A stretch of 64,000 nt of DNA from Alphaproteobacteria bacterium. GTDB taxonomy: Bacteria; Pseudomonadota; Alphaproteobacteria; MPNO01; VGEU01. Below the pieces are notes generated by a model, which did not search any database, was not told where the DNA came from, and saw only the letters and a list, made by a program, of their open reading frames with translations. Below, one piece after another: positions 57,141 to 64,000 of this stretch; positions within the stretch are counted from its first letter, which is position 1; each line of letters starts with the position of its first letter. The translations under genes were made by a program, and so were the position numbers. The DNA is taken from the NCBI GenBank assembly GCA_016869145.1, contig VGEU01000002.1, positions 1 to 64,000 on the forward strand, read 5' to 3'.

Positions 57141-58715
57141 TCACCCCTTGTTGTCGACCCGAAGCGCCACGAAACGCTGGTTCCCCTCGGTCTCGAGCAG
57201 GACGAGGATCGTCTTCATCTTCGCCTTGCGCGCGTTCTCGACCTTCTGGCGGACCTGGTTCGGGGTCTTCACGACCTCCTGCTCGGGACCGATCTTGCGA
57301 ATGATGTCGCCGGGTCGGATCCGGCGCTCGGCGGCCGGGCTGTCGTCCTCGACCTTGGTCACGACCACGCCGTCGGTGACATCCGGAAGCTTGAACCGCG
57401 ACCGGAGATCGGGCGACATCGGCTCGAGCACGAGACCGAGCGTCGCGACGCTCGGTCCGCCCCCCGAAGGCGCATCGGGGCGCGACGACGCGGCCGCCAC
57501 CTTCTCGTCCTCGGGGAATTCGCCGACCGCGACCTGCAAGGCGACTTTGCGGCCCTTGCGCCACACCTCGATCGGCACCGCACGCCCGACCGGCGTCTCC
57601 GCGACGACCCGGGGCAGCGTCCGCATCTCGTTGATGTCCTTGCCGTTGAACTTGAGGATGACGTCGCCGACCTCGATCTTGGCCTTTTCCGCGGGACCGC
57701 CTTCGGTGAGGTTCGCGACCAGGGCGCCGTTGACGCCGTCGAGGCCGAGGCCCTGCGCGATCTCCTCGGTCACGGTCTGGATGCGGACACCGATCCAACC
57801 GCGGCGGGCGCGGCCGAACTCCTGCAGCTGGGCGACGATCGGCTTGGCGAGATTGGCCGGGATCGCGAAGCCGATGCCGACGCTGCCGCCCGACGGCGAG
57901 TAGATCGCCGTGTTGACGCCGATCACCTCGCCGGCGAGGTTGAACATCGGGCCGCCCGAGTTGCCACGGTTGATCGAGGCATCGGTCTGGATGAAGTCGT
58001 CATAGGGTCCCGAGTTGATGTCGCGCGAGCGGGCCGAGATGATGCCCGCGGTCACGCTGCCACCGAGACCGAACGGATTGCCGATCGCGAGCACCCAGTC
58101 GCCGACGCGCGAGCGGTCCGAATCGCCAAATCGCACCGCCGGCAAAGGCTTCGGCGGATCGACCTTGAGCACGGCGAGATCGGTCATCTGGTCGCGACCG
58201 ACCATGCGTGCCTTGAGGTTGGTGTTGTCCTGGAGTGTCACCGAGATCTCGTCGGCCTCGGCGATGACATGGTTGTTGGTGATGATCACGCCCGCCGGGT
58301 CGATGATGAAGCCCGAGCCCAGCGACGTCGCCCGCCGTTCCGGCGTGTCGCGCCGCTGCTGGCGGTCGAAGAACTCGCGGAAGAACTCCTCGAACGGCGA
58401 GCCGGGTGGAAAGCGCGGGATCTCGAGGCCCGGTCCCTGGCCCTGACCCGGACCGCGCTCGCGCCCGCGGACGACCTGGGTGGTCGAGATGTTGACCACC
58501 GACGGAAGAAGCCGCTCGGCGAGATCGGCGAAGCTATCCGGCGCGCCGCGCGGGGCCTGGGCCAGCGCCGCGCCGGTCGGCGCGATCAGCGCCGCCGCGA
58601 CCGCGATCGCGATCGTGCCGATGCGGCGGCGGAACGAGCCTGGCCGACCGCGGGGCCGCCCGCGGGCCGGATCACCGACGCCCGCTTCGGACCGGGCGAG
58701 GAACAACATGCGCAT
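57141..58715 (-). CDS. DegP/Do-type periplasmic serine protease with PDZ domains
   Basis: GSGFIIDPAGVIITNNHVIAEADEI...TDLAVLKV...IQTDASINRGNSGGPMFNLAGEVIGVNTAIYSPSGG. Confidence 0.95.
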   Translation of the reverse strand: MRMLFLARSEAGVGDPARGRPRGRPGSFRRRIGTIAIAVAAALIAPTGAALAQAPRGAPDSFADLAERLLPSVVNISTTQVVRGRERGPGQGQGPGLEIPRFPPGSPFEEFFREFFDRQQRRDTPERRATSLGSGFIIDPAGVIITNNHVIAEADEISVTLQDNTNLKARMVGRDQMTDLAVLKVDPPKPLPAVRFGDSDRSRVGDWVLAIGNPFGLGGSVTAGIISARSRDINSGPYDDFIQTDASINRGNSGGPMFNLAGEVIGVNTAIYSPSGGSVGIGFAIPANLAKPIVAQLQEFGRARRGWIGVRIQTVTEEIAQGLGLDGVNGALVANLTEGGPAEKAKIEVGDVILKFNGKDINEMRTLPRVVAETPVGRAVPIEVWRKGRKVALQVAVGEFPEDEKVAAASSRPDAPSGGGPSVATLGLVLEPMSPDLRSRFKLPDVTDGVVVTKVEDDSPAAERRIRPGDIIRKIGPEQEVVKTPNQVRQKVENARKAKMKTILVLLETEGNQRFVALRVDNKG

Positions 58716-58726
58716 CGGGTCTCTCC

Positions 58727-58915
58727 TCATCCGCGCAATACCCACACCATGCCGACGCCGAGCGCGACCGCGAACACGCCCGCCATGCGGAGCGTCGCGG
58801 CCGGTTGGACGAGCACGGCCTCCATCATACGACGCATGGCGTCGGGGAACAGCGCATAGAGCACGCCCTCGATCACGAGAACGAGCGCGAGCGCCGTTCC
58901 GATCTCGACCACCAT
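58727..58915 (-). CDS. DUF2065 small membrane protein
   Basis: LALVLVIEGVLYALFPDAMRRMMEAVLVQPAATLRMAGVFAVALGVGMVWVLRG; adjacent to hflC. Confidence 0.88.
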   Translation of the reverse strand: MVVEIGTALALVLVIEGVLYALFPDAMRRMMEAVLVQPAATLRMAGVFAVALGVGMVWVLRG

Positions 58916-58924
58916 CGCAACGGT

Positions 58925-59815
58925 TCAACGCGCCGGCGGCGCCGGCCCGCGACCGGTGATGCTGCCGAAATAGCGGAAGAAATCGCTGTCTGGGCTCATC
59001 ACCATCGTCGTGTCGTCGTTCCCCAGGGCCTCGCGATAGGCCTGCATCGACCGGTAGAACCGGAAGAACTGCGGATCGCGTCCGAAGGCACTGGCCCAGA
59101 TCTGGTTCGCGTCGCGCTCGCCTTCGCCGCGGAGGATTTCGGCCTGCTTGCGCGCTTCCGCGAGGATCACCGTGCGCTCGCGGTCGGCGGCAGACCGGAT
59201 CTGCTGCGACCGTTCGAAGCCCTGCGCACGCTCGTCGCGCGCCTTGCGTTCGCGTTCTGAGCGCATTCGTGCATAGATCGACATGGCAGCCTGATCCGGC
59301 AGGTCGGCGCGCCGGATGCGCACGTCGACGATATCGATCCCGAAATTGCTTGCTTCCTGCTCGAGATCGCGCTTGACACCCGCCATCACCCGAATCCGGG
59401 CATCGCCGAGAACGTCGGAGAGCGTCACGCCGCCGAGCTGGCGGCGGAGCCCCGAGTTCAGGAGCGCGCCGAGCCGGGACCGCGCGATCTCCTCGGTGCC
59501 GAGGGTCTGGTTGAAGCGCAATGGATCGCGGATGCGATAGCGCAAGTAGGAGTCGACCTCGAGGCGTTTCTGGTCGGAAAGAATGACCGTCTCGAGCGGC
59601 GGCTCGAGGTCGAGGATCCGCTTGTCGTAGTAGACGACGTTCTGGATGAACGGGAACTTGAAGTTGAGCCCGGGTTCACGGATGACGCGCTTCGGCTCGC
59701 CGAACTGGAGGACCAGCACCTGCTGGGTCTGATAGACGGTGAACAGAGAGCTGAACAGGATCACGCCGAGGACGATGACGATGATCCCGATGATCGTCAG
59801 GCGGTTGCGGCTCAC
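58925..59815 (-). CDS. hflC: protease modulator HflC
   Basis: SPFH/band-7: VYQTQQVLVLQFGEPKRVIREPGLNFKFPFIQNVVYYDKRILDLE...GERDANQIWASAFGRDPQFFRFYRSMQAYREAL. Confidence 0.95.
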   Translation of the reverse strand: MSRNRLTIIGIIVIVLGVILFSSLFTVYQTQQVLVLQFGEPKRVIREPGLNFKFPFIQNVVYYDKRILDLEPPLETVILSDQKRLEVDSYLRYRIRDPLRFNQTLGTEEIARSRLGALLNSGLRRQLGGVTLSDVLGDARIRVMAGVKRDLEQEASNFGIDIVDVRIRRADLPDQAAMSIYARMRSERERKARDERAQGFERSQQIRSAADRERTVILAEARKQAEILRGEGERDANQIWASAFGRDPQFFRFYRSMQAYREALGNDDTTMVMSPDSDFFRYFGSITGRGPAPPAR

Positions 59816-60969
59816 TGTTGTGCTCCCGTCGATTGGGCGGGCGCCGCGGGGCGCCGGCGCAACTCAGGCAACGGCAGATAGGGCACGACCCCGCCGGCCG
59901 CGCCGTTCGCCTGGTTGGTGTCGATGATGACCTTGTTCATGCCGCGGAATACGTGCTCCAGCGTCTCGAGATAGATGCGTTGGGTCGTCACATCCTTGGC
60001 ATGGCGATAGGATTCATAGACCTCGTTGAACCGCTGCGCCTCACCCTGCGCCCGGTTCACGACCTCCTCGCGGTAGGCGCGTGCCTCCTGGATTTGGCGC
60101 TCTGCCTCGCCGCGCGCGCGCGGCAGGATGTCGTTCCGGTAGCCCTCGGCCTCGTTGCGCATCCGCTCCTGGTCCGCGCTCGCGCGCTGGACATCGATGA
60201 AGGCGTCGATCACCGGACCGGGCGGCTCGGCCTTTCCGAGATTGACCTGGTTGATGTTGATGCCGGCGCCGTATTCGTCGAGAAGCCGCTGCAGGATCGG
60301 CCTCGTCTTGTCCTGGACCTCCACGCGCTTCTGCGAGAACACCTGATCGGCCTCGTACTGGCCGACCACCTCGCGCAGCGCGCTCTCGGCGGCGACCTTC
60401 ACCGTCGCCTCGGGATTGCGCACGTTGAACAGGAACTGGCCGGCGTCCTTGATCACCCACAGGATGGTCGTGTCGACGTCGACGATGTTCTCGTCGCCGG
60501 TCAGCATCAGGCTCTCCTCCGGCACGTCGCGGACCGATCCGCCACGCCCGGGATCGCCGATCGAGCGGTGGCCGATCTCGAGCCGGTTGACCTTCGTGAC
60601 CTTGGGCGTCAGCACCTTTTCGATCGGCGACGGCAAATGATAGTTGAGGCCGGCCTGGGTCGTGCCGACGAACTTGCCGAAGCGGAGCACGACGCCCTGC
60701 TCGTCCGGCTCGACGCGATAGAACCCGCTGAGCAGCCAGAGGCCGATCGCGGCAAGGACGACGAAGAACAGGCCGCGGCCGCTGCCGATCCCGCCCGGCA
60801 TCACCCGCTTGATGCGATCCTGGCCCTTGCGCAGCAGATCCTCGAAGTCGGGCGGCTGCGGTCCCGAGGGGCCGCGGTTCCACGGCCCCTGGCCGCCACC
60901 GCCACCGCCGCCACCGCCACCGCCGCCACCGCTACCCCAGGGCCCACCGCCCTGCTGTTTCCAAGGCAT
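59812..60969 (-). CDS. hflK: FtsH protease activity modulator HflK (Gly-rich N-terminus)
   Basis: MPWKQQGGGPWGSGGGGGGGGGGGGGQGPWNRG...GFYRVEPDEQGVVLRFGKFVGTTQAGLNYHLPSPIEKV. Confidence 0.95.
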   Translation of the reverse strand: MPWKQQGGGPWGSGGGGGGGGGGGGGQGPWNRGPSGPQPPDFEDLLRKGQDRIKRVMPGGIGSGRGLFFVVLAAIGLWLLSGFYRVEPDEQGVVLRFGKFVGTTQAGLNYHLPSPIEKVLTPKVTKVNRLEIGHRSIGDPGRGGSVRDVPEESLMLTGDENIVDVDTTILWVIKDAGQFLFNVRNPEATVKVAAESALREVVGQYEADQVFSQKRVEVQDKTRPILQRLLDEYGAGININQVNLGKAEPPGPVIDAFIDVQRASADQERMRNEAEGYRNDILPRARGEAERQIQEARAYREEVVNRAQGEAQRFNEVYESYRHAKDVTTQRIYLETLEHVFRGMNKVIIDTNQANGAAGGVVPYLPLPELRRRPAAPAQSTGAQQ

Positions 60970-61155
60970 CGCTTCCTCGTTCTCCCGAGAGTGCCCGTGC
61001 GCGTCGCGTGCGCGTTGCGGGCGAATGTCCCTTCAGTCGTCTTTGCCCGGCTTTGGCCGAACCTATATGTTCGCTAGGCTCCACTGGATGCCGCTCGGCC
61101 CACCGACACGGCCCCCGCTAACATCCATATCAATCGATCGGTCGCACTTTCAAGT

Positions 61156-62244
61156 ATGACACAGCCGAGCGAACAACAAGTGATGGAAACGCTGCGGGCG
61201 ATCCGAGACCCGGCCGGCGGCGGTGACATCGTCGCGCTCGGCATGGTCTCCGGGATCGTGGTCCGCGGCGGCAATGTCGGTTTCACGATCGAGGTCGATC
61301 CGGCCCGCGGGCCGGCGCTGGAGCCGCTCCGCAAGGCTGCGGAGGAGGCGGTGCGCAAGCTTCCCGGCGTCCTGTCGGTGACCGCGGTCCTGACCGCGCA
61401 CCGCGCCCCGGTACCCGAGACGCCCCGGCGCCCGGCCGGCCCCGCCTATCTCCCCGGCGTGACCTCGGTCATCGCCGTCGCATCGGGCAAGGGTGGCGTC
61501 GGCAAGTCGACCACCGCGGTGAACCTCGCGCTGGCATTGGCCGCCGGTGGGCGGGCGGTCGGGATACTCGATGCCGACATCTTCGGCCCGTCGCTCCCCA
61601 CCATGATGGGCATCCGGCGCCGCCCGGCGTCACCCGACGGTAAGAAGATCATCCCGATCGACCAGCACGGGCTTCGCTGTATGTCGATCGGGTTCATGGT
61701 CCCCGAGGAGACGCCGATGATCTGGCGCGGCCCGATGGTCATGGGTGCGCTCGAGCAGATGCTCCGCGACGTCGAGTGGGGGACGCTCGACGTCCTCGTC
61801 GTCGACATGCCGCCCGGCACAGGCGATGCCCAGCTCACGCTCTCCCAGCGCGTGCCGCTGGCCGGCGCCGTCATCGTCTCGACGCCGCAGGACCTCGCTT
61901 TGATCGATGCCCGCCGCGGTCTCAACATGTTCCGGAAGGTCGACGTGCCGGTCCTCGGCATCATCGAGAACATGAGCTATTTCATCTGCCCGCATTGCGG
62001 CGGGCGATCGGACATTTTCACCCACGGCGGCGCGCGCAAGGAGGCCGAGCGGCTCGGCGTCGAGTTCCTGGGCGAGATCCCGCTCGACATGGCGATCCGC
62101 GAGACCGCCGACGGCGGCACGCCGATTGTTATCGCCGCCCCCGACAGCCCGCAGGCCAAGGCCTACGCCGCCATCGCCGAGCGGATCGGCGCCAGGCTCG
62201 CCGCCGACGGCGGCCGCGCCGCGCCCCGGATCGTCGTCCAGTAG
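61156..62244 (+). CDS. apbC: Mrp/NBP35 family iron-sulfur cluster carrier ATPase
   Basis: SVIAVASGKGGVGKSTTAVNLALALA...DADIFGPSLPTMMGI...DMPPGTGDAQLTL...CPHCG. Confidence 0.95.
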   Translation: MTQPSEQQVMETLRAIRDPAGGGDIVALGMVSGIVVRGGNVGFTIEVDPARGPALEPLRKAAEEAVRKLPGVLSVTAVLTAHRAPVPETPRRPAGPAYLPGVTSVIAVASGKGGVGKSTTAVNLALALAAGGRAVGILDADIFGPSLPTMMGIRRRPASPDGKKIIPIDQHGLRCMSIGFMVPEETPMIWRGPMVMGALEQMLRDVEWGTLDVLVVDMPPGTGDAQLTLSQRVPLAGAVIVSTPQDLALIDARRGLNMFRKVDVPVLGIIENMSYFICPHCGGRSDIFTHGGARKEAERLGVEFLGEIPLDMAIRETADGGTPIVIAAPDSPQAKAYAAIAERIGARLAADGGRAAPRIVVQ

Positions 62245-62279
62245 GCCAAACCGCACAACGCCCGAGACCCGACCGCACC

Positions 62280-63176
62280 ATGAGCGCCCCGACGATCCCG
62301 TTCCGCCGCGAGATGACCGTGCGCTACCGCGTGGCCGAGGAGCTCTCGCCGCGCGTCCGTCGTGTGATCGCGGAGAATCCGAGCTCGTTCACCTTCCGCG
62401 GCACCAACACCTACATCGTCGGTCGCGGGCGGGTCGCGGTGATCGATCCCGGGCCGCGGATCGAGGCCCATCTCGATGCGCTCGTCGCCGCGCTTGCACG
62501 CGAGGTGGTGACGCACATCTTCGTTACCCATACCCATCTCGACCATTCCGAGGCCACGCACGCGCTCCGCGATCGTGTCGGCGGCAAGCTCGTCGGCGCC
62601 CACCCGCGGCCGATCGACGAGGCGGAGAAACCTTCCGAGTCGATCGACCGGCGATTCGCCCCCGACATCGTGCTCACCGACGGGGCCGTCTTCGCCGAGG
62701 GCGGCTGGACGCTCCGGTCGGTGTTCACGCCGGGCCACATGTCGAACCACCACTGCTTCGCCCTCGAGGAAGAGAACGTCCTGTTCTCCGGCGACCATGT
62801 CATGGGCTGGAACACCTCGATCGTCTCGCCGCCCGACGGCAACATGCGCGAATACATGGCGAGCCTCGACCGCTGCCTCGCCCGTGGCGACCGCCTCTAC
62901 TGGCCTGGCCACGGGCCCGAGATCCCGGAGCCGAGACCCTTCGTCCGCGCCTATCTCGGCCATCGCCGGATGCGCGAGACCGAGATCACCCGCTGCATGG
63001 AGCGGGGTCAGCGGACAATTCCGGAGATGGTGGCCACGATGTACCGTCATCTGCCGATCGAGATGCACGGGGCGGCCGGCCGCGCGGTGTTCGCCCATCT
63101 CGAGCACATGGTCGAGACCGGGCGGGCGGCGTGCGACGGCCCGGTCACCGCTGCGTCGAGCTATCGGCTGCCGTAG
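62280..63176 (+). CDS. MBL-fold metallo-hydrolase (LACTB2-like)
   Basis: PSSFTFRGTNTYIVGRGRVAVIDPGPRIEAHLDAL...FVTHTHLDHSEATHAL...LFSGDHVMGWNTSIVSPPDGNMREYMASL. Confidence 0.92.
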   Translation: MSAPTIPFRREMTVRYRVAEELSPRVRRVIAENPSSFTFRGTNTYIVGRGRVAVIDPGPRIEAHLDALVAALAREVVTHIFVTHTHLDHSEATHALRDRVGGKLVGAHPRPIDEAEKPSESIDRRFAPDIVLTDGAVFAEGGWTLRSVFTPGHMSNHHCFALEEENVLFSGDHVMGWNTSIVSPPDGNMREYMASLDRCLARGDRLYWPGHGPEIPEPRPFVRAYLGHRRMRETEITRCMERGQRTIPEMVATMYRHLPIEMHGAAGRAVFAHLEHMVETGRAACDGPVTAASSYRLP

Positions 63177-63182
63177 GCCGGC

Positions 63183-63707
63183 TCAGGGCAGGATATCGAT
63201 CGGCGTACCATCGTCGACGGCGGCCCAGATCTCGTCCATCTCGCGGTTGGTGACCGCGATGCAGCCGCGCGTCCAGTTGAGGGCTGGATGGCCGAGCGCG
63301 CGCGCCGACCAGCCGTTGGCGAGCCCGTGGATCATGATATTGCCGCCCGGCTTCACGCCGCGCTCGCGCGCCCGGGCGATGTCGTCCTCGTTGGGATAGG
63401 TGACGCGGATCGCCTTGTAGAAATTGCTGCGCGCGTTGCGGCCGTCCAGCCAATAACGGCCCTCGGGCGTGCGGCTGTCGCCCTGCTCCTCCTTGTGCCC
63501 TTCCGCATAGCGGCCGAGCGCGATCGTATAGGTCTTGAGGATCGCCTCGCCCTGCATCAGGTGCATCCGCTTGGCAGCCTTCTCGACGACGACGCGGTCG
63601 GCCTTGCCGAGCGGGCGGGTCGCGGCCAGCGCCTCGCCGGCGCGCACCGGGGCACCGTCGATCAGCAGCACGGCGAGAAGCGCAAGAGCGACGATGAAGG
63701 CACGCAT
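63183..63707 (-). CDS. L,D-transpeptidase (YkuD domain)
   Basis: RVVVEKAAKRMHLMQGEAILKTYTIALGRYAEGHKEEQGDSRTPEGRYWLDGRN...IMIHGLANGW...NWTRGCIAVTNREMDEIW. Confidence 0.95.
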   Translation of the reverse strand: MRAFIVALALLAVLLIDGAPVRAGEALAATRPLGKADRVVVEKAAKRMHLMQGEAILKTYTIALGRYAEGHKEEQGDSRTPEGRYWLDGRNARSNFYKAIRVTYPNEDDIARARERGVKPGGNIMIHGLANGWSARALGHPALNWTRGCIAVTNREMDEIWAAVDDGTPIDILP

Positions 63708-63801
63708 CGATCGGGCTGTCAGCGCGGTTTCGGGGCCGTTCGGACGCAACGTTCCGGCCCTGGACTTACCAGACCGCTAACGGCGCCCGCAAGACATCCG
63801 A

Positions 63802-64000
63802 TCAACGCCCGTCGCGTCCGAGAACCGCCATCAGCTCGCGCCATTCCCTCGCGCCGAGGCCGGAGCCGGGCTGGTCGACCGTCTCGCCGGCCAGCATGCG
63901 GCGGACGACCGCGATCGCCGTCCGCGACAGGGCCGCGCCCCCCATCCGGTATTCCATGAACGCCGCATGCACCATCGGGACCCAGCGCTTCAGGACCTCG
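63802..64000 (-). CDS. thyX: C-terminal part of a probable FAD-dependent thymidylate synthase (runs off the right edge)
   Basis: EVLKRWVPMVHAAFMEYRMGGAALSRTAIAVVRRMLAGETVDQPGSGLGAREWRELMAVLGRDGR*; resembles the alphaproteobacterial ThyX C-terminus. Confidence 0.5.
   Translation of the reverse strand, partial: EVLKRWVPMVHAAFMEYRMGGAALSRTAIAVVRRMLAGETVDQPGSGLGAREWRELMAVLGRDGR

Noticed and set aside
56844-58859. 671-aa plus-strand ORF
   Set aside because: Antisense to the DegP-like protease; shadow frame.

Overview
High-GC chromosomal segment that looks alphaproteobacterial (gene content and gluQRS/ribA/pcm, mre, leuA-ilv and hfl loci; no taxonomic search was run). Left edge (1-0.9 kb): phage terminase genes. 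About 1-42 kb is rich in catabolic genes: (i) two paralogous molybdopterin-hydroxylase / dihydroxyphthalate-decarboxylase-like pairs in mirror-image, head-to-head arrangement, plus two paralogous MBL-fold hydrolases; (ii) a Rieske dioxygenase / maleylacetoacetate-isomerase-like GST / amidase / MarR / UbiD cluster; (iii) a roughly 14 kb co-directional block whose first five genes have the composition of an acetophenone-carboxylase-type ATP-dependent carboxylase (gamma, alpha, beta, a UroD-like protein, a second alpha), followed by CoA-transferase, alpha/beta hydrolase, HpaB-type monooxygenase and an orphan TRAP permease pair. An AT-rich phage-immunity remnant (S24-type repressor with palindromic operator candidates) lies at 40.7-42.6 kb, then a DUF1116 gene and tRNA-Lys. 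About 44-64 kb is core genome: rodA-mrdA-mreDCB, leuA, ilvC, ilvN, ilvB, miaA, serB, degP-like, hflCK, Mrp, L,D-transpeptidase and the end of a probable thyX. Most notable: the Apc-like operon, the mirrored duplicated divergon, a structured leuA leader with a possible leader peptide, two apparent internal-deletion scars (sensor kinase, possible dctP), a motif shared by the promoters of the dioxygenase and the marR/amidase genes, and the repressor operator region. All functional calls are from reading the sequence, without database searches.
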